Origin: Pseudoduganella danionis
GTDB taxonomy: Bacteria > Pseudomonadota > Gammaproteobacteria > Burkholderiales > Burkholderiaceae_D
Assembly (NCBI RefSeq): GCF_009720775.1
Contig: NZ_WNKW01000004.1
Coordinates: forward strand, 310,001-374,000
Direction of reading: 5' to 3'
DNA: 64,000 nucleotides
Position 1 is the stretch's first letter; the number at the start of each line of letters is the position of its first letter. The position numbers and the translations under genes were made by a program. Of the stretch, positions 1-9,804 are shown one piece after another. The notes under the pieces were generated by a model, which did no database searches, was not told the origin of the DNA, and saw only the letters and a program-made list of their open reading frames with translations.

Positions 1-348
1 CGCATCCTTGATTGCGCCAGCGCGCTGGCGGCCGTGTTCGAGCCGGAACGGCAGGTGGTGTTTGCGCGCGAGCTGACCAAGATGTTCGAAGAGATCCACC
101 GCTGCCCGCTGTCCGAAGCTGCCGCGTGGCTGAAGGCGGACGGGCATCGCGAAAAAGGCGAGTTCGTCGTGCTGCTGGAAGGCGCGCCTGCGGCGGATGA
201 GGAAAACGATGCCGAGGCCGAGCGCATCCTGAAGATTCTGCTGGCCGAATGTCCGGTCAAGCAGGCGGCCAATCTGGCCGCGCAGATTACGGGGCGCAAA
301 AAGAATGCGCTGTATGAGCGCGCCCTGCAACTCAAGGACGAAGCCTGA
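1..348 (+). CDS. rsmI: 16S rRNA 2'-O-methyltransferase RsmI, C-terminal part (left-edge partial)
   Basis: The reading frame is open from base 1 and stops with TGA at 346-348, so only the last 115 residues are present. They match the end of RsmI (YraL), the SAM-dependent enzyme that 2'-O-methylates C1402 of 16S rRNA. What I see is the conserved stretch around 'RELTKMFEE', then 'KGEFVVLLEG', then the helical tail that ends in 'QITGRKKNALYERAL'. These are typical of the second domain and C-terminus of the family. The GTG at 34 is an internal codon, not a start. The SAM-binding N-terminal domain lies outside the window. Confidence 0.9.
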   Translation, partial: RILDCASALAAVFEPERQVVFARELTKMFEEIHRCPLSEAAAWLKADGHREKGEFVVLLEGAPAADEENDAEAERILKILLAECPVKQAANLAAQITGRKKNALYERALQLKDEA

Positions 349-363
349 TCAGGCAGTGCTGGT

Positions 364-395
364 GCTGCATAGCCGATTCGCGCGGCTATGCCAGC
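364..395. terminator. Hairpin after rsmI, possible terminator
   Basis: A 9-bp perfect stem (GCATAGCCG at 367-375 with CGGCTATGC at 383-391) lies 16 bases after the rsmI stop. There is no clean T-run directly after it, only TTTT around 406, so terminator function is a weak inference. Confidence 0.3.
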
Positions 396-418
396 AATAC
401 AGATTTTCATAGAGACAC

Positions 419-447
419 TTGACGAGGGGCGCGGTAGCTTGTATTAT
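419..447 (+). promoter_or_regulatory. Sigma-70 promoter of tRNA-Pro
   Basis: TTGACG at 419-424 and TATTAT at 442-447 are separated by 17 bases. This is a near-consensus sigma-70 promoter placed so that transcription would start just before the tRNA 5' end at 458. Seen directly; activity is inferred. Confidence 0.7.
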
Positions 448-457
448 CTTGCTTCTT

Positions 458-534
458 CGGAGTGTGGCGCAGCCCGGTAGCGCACCTGGTTTGGGACCAG
501 GGGGTCCAAGGTTCGAATCCTTGTACTCCGACCA
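458..534 (+). tRNA. tRNA-Pro (anticodon TGG)
   Basis: A 77-nt tRNA with CCA encoded. The acceptor stem CGGAGTG pairs with TACTCCG (one G-T), the anticodon stem CCTGG/CCAGG encloses a 7-base loop 490-496 with anticodon TGG at 492-494, and the T-arm carries the canonical GTTCGAATC. It stands alone between rsmI and the leucine/biotin gene train, with its own promoter just upstream and a terminator just downstream, so it is probably a monocistronic transcript. Confidence 0.97.
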
Positions 535-549
535 AGATTCAAGAAAAAA

Positions 550-583
550 GACTCAAGAGTTTCGGCTCCTGAGTCTTTTTTTT
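550..583 (+). terminator. Rho-independent terminator of tRNA-Pro
   Basis: The stem GACTCAAGAG / CTCCTGAGTC has one A-C mismatch and is followed by eight T residues. It begins 15 bases after the tRNA CCA end. Confidence 0.85.
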
Positions 584-640
584 ATTCCCGCGACAGAATC
601 TGAACCTTGCGCGGCGCAATGGCCGCGCAAGTTATCCAAT

Positions 641-1561
641 TTAGCTCACGCGTTTGGCAGCAATCGCATTGCCCGCTCTGCTATTGCCTTTACGGCCGAG
701 GAACTGGGCAATGTACTGGCCCGCATCGACCACGATGTCGAGATCGATACCCGTTTCAATACCCAGCCCCTGCATCATGTACAGCACGTCCTCCGTGGCC
801 ACATTGCCAGTGGCGCCCTTGGCGTACGGGCAGCCGCCCAGGCCCGTGACGGACGAGTGGAAAATTGAGATGCCCACTTCCAGACTGGCATAGATATTCG
901 CCAGCGCCTGACCGTAGGTATCGTGGAAGTGGCCGGACAGGCCATCGATACGGAAGGCGCGGATCGCCTCTTCCATCACGGCCTGCGTTTTGCGCGGTGT
1001 GGCCACGCCGATGGTATCGGCGATGTCGATTTCGTCGCAGCCCAGATCGCGCATGCGCCCCACCACATCGGCCACTGCGGACAGCGGCACCTCGCCCTGA
1101 TACGGGCAGCCGAAAGCGCAGCTGATACTGCCACGCAGACGCAGACCGTGATCCTTGGCGGCCTTGGCCACGCTTTCGAAGCGGGCGATGGATTCGGCGA
1201 TCGAACAGTTGATATTCTTTTGCGAAAACGCTTCCGAAGCGGAACCGAAGATCACCACTTCGTCAGCCTTGGCGGCCAGCGCTGCTTCGAAGCCCTGCAT
1301 ATTTGGCGTCAGCGCGGAATAGATCACGCCGGGGCGGCGTTCGATAGCGGCCATGACTTCGGCGCTGGTGGCCATCTGCGGCACCCATTTCGGCGACACG
1401 AAGGATGCCGCTTCGATATTGCGGAAGCCGGCGCTGGTGAGGCGGTTGACCAGCTCGATCTTGACTTCGGCCGGTACGTTTTCCTTCTCGTTCTGCAGGC
1501 CGTCGCGCGGCCCTACTTCGACGATTTTGACCTGCTTGGGCAGGCTAGTGTTCAAGCTCAT
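641..1561 (-). CDS. liuE: Hydroxymethylglutaryl-CoA lyase
   Basis: Cleaves HMG-CoA to acetoacetate and acetyl-CoA, the last step of leucine catabolism. The 306-residue protein is a DRE-TIM barrel: 'EVGPRDGLQNE' near the N-terminus carries the metal and substrate residues, 'GHFHDTYG' the metal-binding histidines, and 'GLGGCPYA' the catalytic cysteine signature of HMG-CoA lyases. The frame is open further upstream, but ATG at 1561 has an AAGGGG ribosome site and sits one base after the ghrA stop, so I chose it. It is the last gene of the minus-strand leucine/biotin train, and the tRNA-Pro terminator region lies beyond it. Confidence 0.93.
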   Translation of the reverse strand: MSLNTSLPKQVKIVEVGPRDGLQNEKENVPAEVKIELVNRLTSAGFRNIEAASFVSPKWVPQMATSAEVMAAIERRPGVIYSALTPNMQGFEAALAAKADEVVIFGSASEAFSQKNINCSIAESIARFESVAKAAKDHGLRLRGSISCAFGCPYQGEVPLSAVADVVGRMRDLGCDEIDIADTIGVATPRKTQAVMEEAIRAFRIDGLSGHFHDTYGQALANIYASLEVGISIFHSSVTGLGGCPYAKGATGNVATEDVLYMMQGLGIETGIDLDIVVDAGQYIAQFLGRKGNSRAGNAIAAKRVS

Positions 1562-1562
1562 A

Positions 1563-2495
1563 TCAGTACCCCTTGCTACGGTCGACCACACCGGCCACGC
1601 TCTGGCCGGCACCGAGTGCGCGTATCTTGTCCGCCATCTGCGCAATGCTTACGCTGCGCAGCGTCAGCGCCGAGATATGCGGCGTGATGGTAATGCGTGG
1701 CTCCTGCCAGAACGGATGCTGCTGCGGCAGCGGTTCGTTGCGGAACACATCCAGCGTGGCAGCACTGATATGGCCGGATTTGATTAGCGTGAGCAGATCC
1801 GGTTCGGCCACGTGGGCACCGCGCGCCACGTTGATCAGGTAGGCGCCAGCAGGCAGCTTGCTCATATTGCTGCGGTCCAGCAGGTTGCTGGTTTCCGGCG
1901 TCAACGGCAGCATGCAGACCAGCACACGGCTACCGCGCAGGAAGGCGTCCAGACCATCCATGCCGTGGAAGCATTCCACACCATCCACCTGTTTCGGGCT
2001 GCGGCTCCAGCCGCGTAGCGGGAAGCCGAACGTCTTCAGCGCTTCCAGCACGCGGCTACCGAGTACGCCCATGCCCAGCACACCGACGCTGAAATCGGCA
2101 CGCTCATATTGGGCCAGCGGTTGCCAGACACCGGCGCGCGACTGCGCTTCGTATTCATCCAGACGGCGGAAGTAGCGCAGCACGGCGTAGCTTACGTATT
2201 CGGCCATCTGCGCGGCCATACCGGCATCTTCCAGCCGGATCACAGGTATGTGGGCAGGGATTTCATCGTTGTAGCGCATCAGCGCATCGACACCGGCGCC
2301 GGTGAGAAAAATCGCCTTGACCTGTGCCAGCTGCGCCAGCATGGCCTGCGGCGGCGACCACACCACGGCGTAGTCATACGGCCCCTGACTATGTTCCTCG
2401 CTCCATACTTCCACCCGTGCCTCCGGCAGATGGCGGGCAAAGTCTTCTATCCATGGCCCCGTGTTGCCATCTGCGCGATGCAAAAGAATCCGCAT
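1563..2495 (-). CDS. ghrA: D-2-hydroxyacid dehydrogenase, glyoxylate/hydroxypyruvate reductase A type
   Basis: NAD(P)H-dependent reductase of glyoxylate or hydroxypyruvate, 310 residues, close to E. coli GhrA (312). Visible features are the Rossmann dinucleotide site 'GVLGMGVLGSRV', the catalytic arginine in 'NVARGAHV', the acidic residue in 'DVFRNEPLP' and the catalytic histidine in 'TPHISALT', in the order expected for the D-isomer-specific dehydrogenase family. It lies 9 bases after liuD and one base before the HMG-CoA lyase start, so it is cotranscribed. Its role inside a leucine operon is not obvious; the true substrate may be another 2-keto acid. Confidence 0.85.
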   Translation of the reverse strand: MRILLHRADGNTGPWIEDFARHLPEARVEVWSEEHSQGPYDYAVVWSPPQAMLAQLAQVKAIFLTGAGVDALMRYNDEIPAHIPVIRLEDAGMAAQMAEYVSYAVLRYFRRLDEYEAQSRAGVWQPLAQYERADFSVGVLGMGVLGSRVLEALKTFGFPLRGWSRSPKQVDGVECFHGMDGLDAFLRGSRVLVCMLPLTPETSNLLDRSNMSKLPAGAYLINVARGAHVAEPDLLTLIKSGHISAATLDVFRNEPLPQQHPFWQEPRITITPHISALTLRSVSIAQMADKIRALGAGQSVAGVVDRSKGY

Positions 2496-2504
2496 ACCTA
2501 CTCC

Positions 2505-4541
2505 TTAAGCCGTTTTGAATGCCAGCAGCGGTGCGCCGTCGGCTACCTGATCACCCACACCGTACAATACTTCTTCCACCACGCCGTCATGCGGCGCGGC
2601 GATGGTGTGCTCCATCTTCATCGCTTCCATGATGACCAGCGCATCGCCCTTCTTCACACTCTGGCCGGCGCTGGCCATCACCGCCACCACCTTGCCCGGC
2701 ATAGGCGCCGTCAGGCGGCCGCCTTCTGCTTCGCTTTCGCCCGCATGGGCCATCGGGTCGTGATAGTGCAGAGGATAGTGGGCGCCGTTGCAGAACACAT
2801 GCAGCAACTCGCCATCGCGCCGCACGCTGCCATGCACGGCCAGATCACCGAGTTTGATGCTGTAATCGCAGCCCTGCTGCGACATCAGGCTCAGAACTTG
2901 CGGCTCGGCCTCGCCCACACCAAACAGCCAGTCGTGCGCGCGGTAGCGCACGCCCACGCAGTAGGGCTGCTCTGCGCTGAATTCGTCGCTGAACGACAGC
3001 TTGCGCAGATAAGCCTGATTCATGCGCCAGCCCAGCGCCTGACCCCACGGATCGGCGGCATTGGCGCCCGACTGGGCAGCCGAGACTTCCTTCTCCGCTT
3101 CGATCAGCGCCACGGCGGCCAGTGCCAGCACGCTGGCCGGCGCCGCTGCCGCAGCAGGGAACAGGCTGGCGTGGTGACGCTCGATCAGCCCCGTATCCAG
3201 ATCAGCGGTGGAGAAAGCCTGCCCTTCCACCAGACGTTTGAGGAAGGCGATGTTGGTGGCCAGACCGACGATCTGGTACTGCGCCAGCGCCTGCGCCATA
3301 CGGGCTAGCGCCTGCTTGCGGTCGGCACCCCAGACGATCAGCTTGGCGATCATCGGATCGTAGAACGGCGAAATCGCATCGCCGCTACGCACGCCGGAAT
3401 CGACCCGCACAGCGGCCGGCTCGAACGCCGTGTCACCGAGCTCGAAGCTGACGGCAGCAGGCGTCTGCATGTGGCGCAGCGTGCCGATCGACGGCAGGAA
3501 GCCTTTTTCGGGATTCTCGGCGTAGATACGGGCTTCGATGGCGTGACCGTGGATGGTCAGCTCGTCCTGCTTCTTCGGCAGTGCTTCGCCAGCAGCCACG
3601 CGCAACTGCCATTCCACCAGATCGGTGCCGGTGATCATTTCCGTTACCGGATGCTCCACCTGCAGGCGGGTGTTCATTTCCATGAAGTAGAACGAGCCAT
3701 CCTGATTGGCGATGAATTCCACCGTACCGGCGCCCACGTAGCCGACCGCCTTGGCAGCTGCCACGGCGGCTTCGCCCATAGCGGCGCGACGTTCGGCCGG
3801 CATGTTCGGCGCTGGCGCTTCTTCCAGCACCTTCTGGTGGCGGCGCTGTACCGAGCAATCGCGCTCGAACAGGTAGATGCAGTTACCGAGCGTGTCGGCA
3901 AACACCTGAATTTCGATATGGCGCGGGCGCTGCAGATACTTCTCTGCCAGCACCTTGTCGTCGCCGAAGGAGCTGATCGCTTCGCGCTTGCATGAGGCCA
4001 GCGCATCCTTGAACTGCTCCGAGCTTTCGATTACGCGCATGCCTTTGCCACCGCCGCCAGCGGAAGCTTTCAGCAGCACGGGATAACCGATGCGGTCAGC
4101 CTGCGTGTGCAGGAAATCGGCATCCTGCTGGTCGCCGTGGTAGCCGGGCACCAATGGCACATTAGCCTTTTCCATCAGCGACTTGGCGGCCGATTTGGAA
4201 CCCATGGCGCGCATGGCCGAAGCCGGCGGGCCAATGAACACCAGACCTGCTTCCGCGCAGGCGTCGGCGAATTCCGCGTTCTCGGAGAGGAAACCATAGC
4301 CGGGATGGATGGCCTGAGCACCGGTGGCTTTGGCCACCTCGATGATCTTGTCGGCGCGCAGATAGCTTTCCTTGGCAGCGGCAGGGCCGATCAGCACAGC
4401 TTCGTCGCACACGGCGACGTGCTTGGCGTTGGCATCCGCTTCGGAATACACGGCGACAGTCTTGATGCCCATGCGGCGCGCAGTAGCGGCTACACGGCAG
4501 GCGATTTCACCCCGGTTTGCGATCAGTATTTTTGTGAACAT
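2505..4541 (-). CDS. liuD: Methylcrotonyl-CoA carboxylase, biotin-containing alpha subunit
   Basis: ATP-dependent biotin carboxylase plus biotin carrier subunit of 3-methylcrotonyl-CoA carboxylase in leucine degradation. The 678-residue protein has a biotin carboxylase N-terminal domain ('ILIANRGEIACRV'), an ATP-grasp domain with the glycine-rich loop 'ASAGGGGKGMRV' and 'FMEMNTRLQVEHPVTE', a BT-like linker, and a C-terminal biotinyl domain with 'EAMKMEH', in which the lysine at about residue 642 would be biotinylated. Assignment to MCC rather than acetyl- or propionyl-CoA carboxylase rests on length and on liuB, liuC and HMG-CoA lyase in the same train. bioB lies directly upstream, so the enzyme and its cofactor genes are linked. 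Confidence 0.92.
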   Translation of the reverse strand: MFTKILIANRGEIACRVAATARRMGIKTVAVYSEADANAKHVAVCDEAVLIGPAAAKESYLRADKIIEVAKATGAQAIHPGYGFLSENAEFADACAEAGLVFIGPPASAMRAMGSKSAAKSLMEKANVPLVPGYHGDQQDADFLHTQADRIGYPVLLKASAGGGGKGMRVIESSEQFKDALASCKREAISSFGDDKVLAEKYLQRPRHIEIQVFADTLGNCIYLFERDCSVQRRHQKVLEEAPAPNMPAERRAAMGEAAVAAAKAVGYVGAGTVEFIANQDGSFYFMEMNTRLQVEHPVTEMITGTDLVEWQLRVAAGEALPKKQDELTIHGHAIEARIYAENPEKGFLPSIGTLRHMQTPAAVSFELGDTAFEPAAVRVDSGVRSGDAISPFYDPMIAKLIVWGADRKQALARMAQALAQYQIVGLATNIAFLKRLVEGQAFSTADLDTGLIERHHASLFPAAAAAPASVLALAAVALIEAEKEVSAAQSGANAADPWGQALGWRMNQAYLRKLSFSDEFSAEQPYCVGVRYRAHDWLFGVGEAEPQVLSLMSQQGCDYSIKLGDLAVHGSVRRDGELLHVFCNGAHYPLHYHDPMAHAGESEAEGGRLTAPMPGKVVAVMASAGQSVKKGDALVIMEAMKMEHTIAAPHDGVVEEVLYGVGDQVADGAPLLAFKTA

Positions 4542-4623
4542 GGTCTCTCTCTTTGCAGCTTATGGCTGGAAGTTTTTTTATTGTGGTGCGATAGAGGTCG
4601 GCGCGGATAGCGGCTTGGGCTAC

Positions 4624-5673
4624 TTAGCAGCCGCACTTTTCCTTCGGTGCCGATTCCAGCACCGTACCGCGGGTTTTCAGGCCCAGTTTGGCCAGCAGCT
4701 TGCGGTCGTCGTCGGCTTCCGGATTGTCGGTGGTCAGCAGCTTGTCGCCGTAGAAGATCGAGTTGGCGCCAGCCAGGAAGCACATGGCCTGCACCGCTTC
4801 GCCCATCTGGCGGCGGCCTGCGGACAGACGCACGCGCGCTTTCGGCATGGTGATACGGGCCACGGCGATGGTACGCACGAATTCGAAGGGATCGAGCGGA
4901 TCGAGACCGTGCAGCGGCGTGCCTTCGACTTGCACCAGATGGTTGACGGGCACCGATTCCGGATACGGATTCAGGTTGGCCAGCTGGGCGATCAGGCCGG
5001 CGCGCTGCAAACGGGTTTCACCCATGCCGACGATGCCACCACAGCAGACTTTCAGACCGACTTCGCGGATGCGGCCCAGCGTGTCCAGACGGTCCTTATA
5101 TTCGCGGGTGGAGATGACGTTGTCGTAGAACTCCGGCGCCGTGTCCAGATTGTGGTTGTAGTAATCGAGGCCGGCGTCTTTCAGGCGCTGGGCCTGCTGT
5201 TCTTCCAGCATGCCCAGCGTGGCGCAGGTTTCCATGCCCAGTGCTTTCACTTCGCGCACCATTTCTTCGACCTTGTCCATGTCGCGGTCTTTCGGGCTAC
5301 GCCATGCAGCGCCCATGCAGAAACGGGTAGCGCCGTTGTCCTTGGCCTGACGGGCTGCTTCCAGCACGGTGTCGATGTCGAGGATTTTTTTCGCTTCCAC
5401 GCCCGTGTCATAGCGTGCCGCCTGCGGGCAGTAGCCGCAATCTTCTTCGCAGCCGCCCGTCTTGATCGACAGCAGGGTGGCCAGTTCCACATCGCCATCG
5501 GGGAAGTTGGCACGATGGGTATCCTGAGCGCGCGCCATCAGCTCGGTGAACGGCAGATCGAACAGGGCCATCACTTCGTCCAGTGGCCAGGTAGCTGCTT
5601 CCGGCAGCTTGATGGCGGCGGCAGGACGGTGCAGCTCGACGGTCTTAAGTTCTTGCAGGGTGTTCTGGGACAT
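4624..5673 (-). CDS. bioB: Biotin synthase
   Basis: Radical-SAM enzyme that inserts sulfur into dethiobiotin, the final step of biotin synthesis. The protein has 349 residues, the usual length. The SAM cluster motif CxxxCxxC is in '[12 protein letters not shown]', followed by 'YYNHNLDT' and 'GGIVGMGET', both hallmarks of BioB; the C-terminus ends in the Cys-rich 'KEKCGC'. It lies 17 bases after bioD on the same strand, and liuD begins 82 bases downstream. That gap is the widest inside the train and could hold a processing or attenuation site, although I see no clear hairpin with a T-run. Confidence 0.97.
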   Translation of the reverse strand: MSQNTLQELKTVELHRPAAAIKLPEAATWPLDEVMALFDLPFTELMARAQDTHRANFPDGDVELATLLSIKTGGCEEDCGYCPQAARYDTGVEAKKILDIDTVLEAARQAKDNGATRFCMGAAWRSPKDRDMDKVEEMVREVKALGMETCATLGMLEEQQAQRLKDAGLDYYNHNLDTAPEFYDNVISTREYKDRLDTLGRIREVGLKVCCGGIVGMGETRLQRAGLIAQLANLNPYPESVPVNHLVQVEGTPLHGLDPLDPFEFVRTIAVARITMPKARVRLSAGRRQMGEAVQAMCFLAGANSIFYGDKLLTTDNPEADDDRKLLAKLGLKTRGTVLESAPKEKCGC

Positions 5674-5690
5674 CGTGTTTCCTTCTAGTT

Positions 5691-6461
5691 TCAGAGTTTG
5701 GTGTGAGCTGGCCAGTTGGGCAGCTGCGTAAAATCGAGATGGGCCGCTGCTGCCTGCGCAGTCGGCTCGGCCAGACGGGGCACGCGGCCCAGCAGCGGCG
5801 CGGCGATACGCTGCTGCAGGGCTGTTACGTTTTCATCGGCAAAAGCCATATCGGCCACGGTTTCATTGGCGACCCAGCCAACCAGCTTGAGCCCGCGCGC
5901 GGCGATGGCTTCCACCGTCAGCAGCGCGTGGCTGATGCAGCCGAGGCGCAGACCGACCACCAGCACGACTGGCAGTTCCAGTTGCGCCGCCAGATCGGCT
6001 GTATCGAAATCGTCATTCAGCGGTACGCGGAAGCCGCCCACGCCTTCGACGACCGTTGCGTCAGCGGCGGCATTGATTTCCACGAATGCGGCCAGGATAG
6101 GCACAGCGGTGATGGTCTTGCCTTCCAGCGCAGCGGCGATATGCGGCGCAGCCGGTTCCTCCAGCAGGAAAGGCGTGGTGATGGACTGCGGCAGGTGCAC
6201 ATTGCCGGCAGCGGCCAGCTGGTCGCAATCGTCGTTATGCCATACGCCGTCGCGCAGTTCCGCACCAGCGGCAATCGGCTTCATGCCGCAGGCGCGCACG
6301 CCGCGAGCCACCAGCGCATGCAGCATGGCCGAGGAAATCAGGGTCTTGCCGATTTCCGTATCGGTGCCCGTCACGAAGCAGCTGAAACGGGGTGGCAGAC
6401 CAGCAGCAGCGGGCTGGGTCTGGGTTTGTGGTTGGGCGATTAGCGGATCATCGAGACTCAT
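5691..6461 (-). CDS. bioD: ATP-dependent dethiobiotin synthetase
   Basis: Closes the ureido ring of 7,8-diaminopelargonic acid to give dethiobiotin. The 256-residue protein carries the P-loop 'GTDTEIGKT' at about residues 31-39 and the conserved '[11 protein letters not shown]' loop. The N-terminal 25 residues are a Gln/Pro-rich extension before the P-loop strand; a shorter start is possible but no better ATG is visible. The ATG at 6461 lies one base after the bioF stop, indicating tight translational linkage in the bioA-F-D-B order. Confidence 0.95.
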   Translation of the reverse strand: MSLDDPLIAQPQTQTQPAAAGLPPRFSCFVTGTDTEIGKTLISSAMLHALVARGVRACGMKPIAAGAELRDGVWHNDDCDQLAAAGNVHLPQSITTPFLLEEPAAPHIAAALEGKTITAVPILAAFVEINAAADATVVEGVGGFRVPLNDDFDTADLAAQLELPVVLVVGLRLGCISHALLTVEAIAARGLKLVGWVANETVADMAFADENVTALQQRIAAPLLGRVPRLAEPTAQAAAAHLDFTQLPNWPAHTKL

Positions 6462-6462
6462 C

Positions 6463-7647
6463 TCAAGTCCTTTCGAGCGCGTTGAGCGCGACTATCAGTT
6501 GTTCTACATCGGCGCTGGTGTGGCCGGCGCACAGCGTCGCGCGCAGCCGCGCCGTACCGGCTGGCACGGTGGGCGGGCGTATCGTGCCCAGCCACAGTCC
6601 TTGCTGGTACAGGGCGGCGCCAGCCCGCATGGTTTCAGCATTATCGCCGATCACGATGGGCTGGATGGCGGTGCTGGATGGCATACGCTGCCAGCGCTGC
6701 AGTTGCAGGCCGCTATCCAGTTGCGCGATCAGGCTTTGCAGGTGGGCGCGGCGCGCCACGCCTTCATCGCCTTCGATTAGATCGAGGCTGGTGAGTAGCG
6801 CGTGCGCCAGTGCAGGCGGCGTGGCTGTGGTGAATATGTAGGGGCGGGCTTTCTGGATCAGCGTTTCGATCACGGTTTCGTGGGCGGCGACAAAAGCACC
6901 TGAGACGCCGGCGGCCTTGCCCAGTGTACCCATGTAGACCAGATACGGCGAGCGCAGATCAAAGTGTTCGAGCGCACCATGGCCGCGCGCACCGAGCGTG
7001 CCGAAGCCGTGCGCGTCATCCACCACCAGCCATGCGCCGTACTGCTCGCACAGTGCCAGCAATTGCGGCAGCGGTGCCAGATCGCCATCCATGCTGAACA
7101 CGCTGTCCGTCACCACCAGTTTGGTGGCAGCGTTGGAATCGGCCAGCAGCTGCTTGAGCGTGGCCAGATCGGCGTGGGGATAGACTTGCACGCGCTTGCG
7201 CGACAGCCGTGCACCGTCGATCAGCGAAGCGTGGTTGAGCGATTCGGAGAAGATGGCGGTGTCGGGATCGGCGACCGTCAGCCCCGTGATGATGGCCAGA
7301 TTAGCCATATAGCCGGTGCAGAAAGTCAGCGCGCGCGGCGCTTCCAGATGATCACCGATGAAGGCGGCTAGCCGTTCTTCCAGCTGCACGTGGGCGCGGC
7401 CATGGCCGCTGATCAGGTGCGAAGCGCCGCTGCCGGCGCCATACAGTTCCACGCCCTCCTGCAAGGCCTGTTTGATGGCCGGATGGTTGGCCAGACTCAG
7501 ATAGTCATTGCTGCAGAAGGCCAGCAGTTCGCGGCCGTCCACCTGCACGCGCGGGCCACACGGCGAGTCCACCGTGCGGCGCTGGCGGATTAGATTATGC
7601 TGATCCAGCGTCTGCAGTTGCTGGTTTAATTGTCGGAGTAGTTCCAT
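6463..7647 (-). CDS. bioF: 8-amino-7-oxononanoate synthase
   Basis: PLP enzyme that condenses pimeloyl-[ACP/CoA] with alanine, the first committed step of biotin ring assembly. It has 394 residues. Visible are '[11 protein letters not shown]', the glycine-rich '[13 protein letters not shown]', '[10 protein letters not shown]', and the PLP-lysine loop 'GTLGKAAG' (many homologues read GTLGKALG or GTFGKALG). The C-terminus has the usual '[15 protein letters not shown]'. Flanked at 1-2 base spacing by bioD and bioA. No bioC or bioH is visible in the window. Confidence 0.96.
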   Translation of the reverse strand: MELLRQLNQQLQTLDQHNLIRQRRTVDSPCGPRVQVDGRELLAFCSNDYLSLANHPAIKQALQEGVELYGAGSGASHLISGHGRAHVQLEERLAAFIGDHLEAPRALTFCTGYMANLAIITGLTVADPDTAIFSESLNHASLIDGARLSRKRVQVYPHADLATLKQLLADSNAATKLVVTDSVFSMDGDLAPLPQLLALCEQYGAWLVVDDAHGFGTLGARGHGALEHFDLRSPYLVYMGTLGKAAGVSGAFVAAHETVIETLIQKARPYIFTTATPPALAHALLTSLDLIEGDEGVARRAHLQSLIAQLDSGLQLQRWQRMPSSTAIQPIVIGDNAETMRAGAALYQQGLWLGTIRPPTVPAGTARLRATLCAGHTSADVEQLIVALNALERT

Positions 7648-7649
7648 CG

Positions 7650-8978
7650 TTACCCCGCCATGACCTGATTGAACACGGCCAGCGTGTTGTTGGCGAGCGT
7701 GTCGATTTCTTCGTCGCTCAGCACATATGGCGGCATCATGTAGACGCTGGCGCCGATCGGGCGCATCAGCAGTTCATGCTCGACAGCGGTGGCAAAGAAG
7801 CGGCGCGAGAAGTCCGGCGTCGCGTCGATGGCATCGAACGCCCAGATCATGCCGCGCTGGCGGAAGTTGCGCACTTTGTCATGTTGCGCCAGTGGCTGCA
7901 AGGCCGCGGTCAGGCGATCCGCCTTAATGCGGTTGGTGCGCAGCACATCGTCTTCTTCGAAAATCTGCAGCGTGGCCAGCGCCGCGCGGCAGGCCAGCGG
8001 ATTGCCCGTGTACGAGTGCGAATGCAGGAAGCCGCGCGTGACATCGCTGCTGTAGAAAGCCTGATAGATTTCGTCGCGCGTGAGCACCAGCGAGAGCGGC
8101 AGATAGCCGCCGCTGATGCCTTTCGACAGGCACAGGAAGTCGGGCCAGATGTCGGCCTGCTCGCAGGCGAAGAAAGTGCCCGTGCGGCCACAGCCAACGG
8201 CGATTTCGTCGAGGATCAGGTGCACGGAATAGCGGTTGCACAGCTCGCGCACCAGTTGCAGATACAGCGGATCGTGCATGGCCATGCCGGTCGCGCACTG
8301 CACCAGCGGCTCGATGATGATGGCGGCGATGCGATCGCTCTTCTCTATGAACAGGCGCTCCACGTCGGCCGCCGCGCGGCGCGCGACATCGGCCGCCGTT
8401 TCGCCTTCGGTGGCCTGACGTGCGTCAGGCGACATCACCGTTTGCGAGGCGCGCAGCAACGGGCCGTAGGCATCCTTGAACAGTGCCACATCGGTGACGG
8501 CCAGCGCACCGATGGTCTCGCCGTGGTAGCTGCCTTTGAGGCAGACGAATTCCTGCTTGGCGCTATGGCCGCGATTGCGCCACGAATGGAAACTCATTTT
8601 CAGGGCGATTTCCACGGCCGATGCACCATCGCTGGCGTAGAAGCTGTGGCCGAGCACATGGCCGGTCAGCGCCGACAGTTTTTCCGACAGCTCGATCACC
8701 GGCTCGTGGGTAAAGCCGGCCAGCATGGCGTGTTCCAGCGTATCGAGCTGCTGTTTGAGCGCCGCGTTGATGCGCGGGTTGGCATGACCAAACAGATTGA
8801 CCCACCACGAGCTAATGGCATCAAGGTAGCGCTTACCCTGATGGTCATACAGCCAGACGCCCTGCCCCCGGCTAACGGGGATCAGGGGGACGGTTTCGTG
8901 GTGCTGCATTTGCGTGCAAGGGTGCCATACGCTGCGCAGGCTGCGGGCTACCCAGTCACTCTGTTGATTCAATTCCAA
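7650..8978 (-). CDS. bioA: Adenosylmethionine-8-amino-7-oxononanoate aminotransferase
   Basis: Class III PLP aminotransferase that uses SAM as amino donor to make 7,8-diaminopelargonate. The protein has 442 residues. Signatures include 'HPCTQMQ' near the N-terminus, '[14 protein letters not shown]', '[17 protein letters not shown]' and the PLP-lysine in 'CLSKGISGG'. The start is a TTG at 8978 with GGAG about 9 bases upstream; no ATG fits the known N-terminus better. It begins 27 bases after the liuC stop, and this is where the biotin genes join the leucine genes. Confidence 0.95.
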   Translation of the reverse strand: MELNQQSDWVARSLRSVWHPCTQMQHHETVPLIPVSRGQGVWLYDHQGKRYLDAISSWWVNLFGHANPRINAALKQQLDTLEHAMLAGFTHEPVIELSEKLSALTGHVLGHSFYASDGASAVEIALKMSFHSWRNRGHSAKQEFVCLKGSYHGETIGALAVTDVALFKDAYGPLLRASQTVMSPDARQATEGETAADVARRAAADVERLFIEKSDRIAAIIIEPLVQCATGMAMHDPLYLQLVRELCNRYSVHLILDEIAVGCGRTGTFFACEQADIWPDFLCLSKGISGGYLPLSLVLTRDEIYQAFYSSDVTRGFLHSHSYTGNPLACRAALATLQIFEEDDVLRTNRIKADRLTAALQPLAQHDKVRNFRQRGMIWAFDAIDATPDFSRRFFATAVEHELLMRPIGASVYMMPPYVLSDEEIDTLANNTLAVFNQVMAG

Positions 8979-9005
8979 AACGACTCCAGACTCTGTTCTA
9001 CCGCG

Positions 9006-9791
9006 TTACAGCAGCCACGCGGGTTTGCGCTTCTCGAGGAAGGAGGCCACGCCTTCGCGGCCCTGTTCCGAAGCGCGGATATGGGCAATGCGCTGGGCCG
9101 TATCGGCCAGCAGCGCATCGTTGACGGTTTGCCCGCTCACTTCGCGCACCAGCACTTTGGCTTGCTGCACGGCGTGCGGGCTGTTATTCACTAGCGCTTT
9201 GACGATCTCGGCTACTTTTTCGTCCAGTGCTTCCACGGCTACCACTTCGTGGGCGAAGCCGAGGCGCAGCGCTTGCGCTGCATCGAAACGTTCCGCCGTG
9301 AGGAAGTAGCGGCGTGCCGCCTGCTCGCCCATGGCTTTGATCACATACGGCGCGATGGTGGCAGGGATCAGACCCAGACGCACTTCGCTCAGGCAGAACT
9401 GTACCGGCTCGGCGGCGATGACGATATCGCAAGCCGCTACCAGCCCCATGCCGCCGGCATAGCAATCGCCCTGCACACGCGCCACTACCGGGTGCGGGCA
9501 CAGGTAGATGGTGCGCAGCATTTCAGCCAGTTGCAGTGCATCGGCCTGATTTTCGGCGTGCGTATAGCCCGCCATTTTCTTCATCCAGTTCAGGTCTGCA
9601 CCGGCGCAGAAGGCGGGGCCATTGGCCGCCAGCACGATGGCGCGCAGATCGCGCTGCTCGCCCAGTTCGCGGAATGCGCGGGTAATCTCCGCGATGGTAA
9701 GTTCGTTGAACGCGTTGCGCACGTCGGGACGATCCAGCGTAACGGTGGCAACGTGGCCTGCGCGGCTGATGTTGAGGGTGGTGTAAGTCAT
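9006..9791 (-). CDS. liuC: Enoyl-CoA hydratase, probable methylglutaconyl-CoA hydratase
   Basis: Hydrates 3-methylglutaconyl-CoA to HMG-CoA, between the MCC and HMG-CoA lyase steps. The 261-residue crotonase-fold protein has the oxyanion-hole segments 'FCAGADLNWMKKMAGYT' and 'GDCYAGGMGLVAACD', and the 'ADLNWM' stretch is typical of LiuC/AtuC-type hydratases. The open frame extends upstream to 9848, but ATG at 9791 matches the family N-terminus and lies 13 bases after liuB. Its substrate is assigned from family likeness and context together. Confidence 0.9.
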   Translation of the reverse strand: MTYTTLNISRAGHVATVTLDRPDVRNAFNELTIAEITRAFRELGEQRDLRAIVLAANGPAFCAGADLNWMKKMAGYTHAENQADALQLAEMLRTIYLCPHPVVARVQGDCYAGGMGLVAACDIVIAAEPVQFCLSEVRLGLIPATIAPYVIKAMGEQAARRYFLTAERFDAAQALRLGFAHEVVAVEALDEKVAEIVKALVNNSPHAVQQAKVLVREVSGQTVNDALLADTAQRIAHIRASEQGREGVASFLEKRKPAWLL

Positions 9792-9804
9792 GGTCAGCCC
9801 CCTA

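Noticed and set aside
458..534. tRNA-Pro as an integration site
   Set aside because: No repeated tRNA 3' end, integrase or island boundary was seen nearby; the tRNA has its own promoter and terminator.
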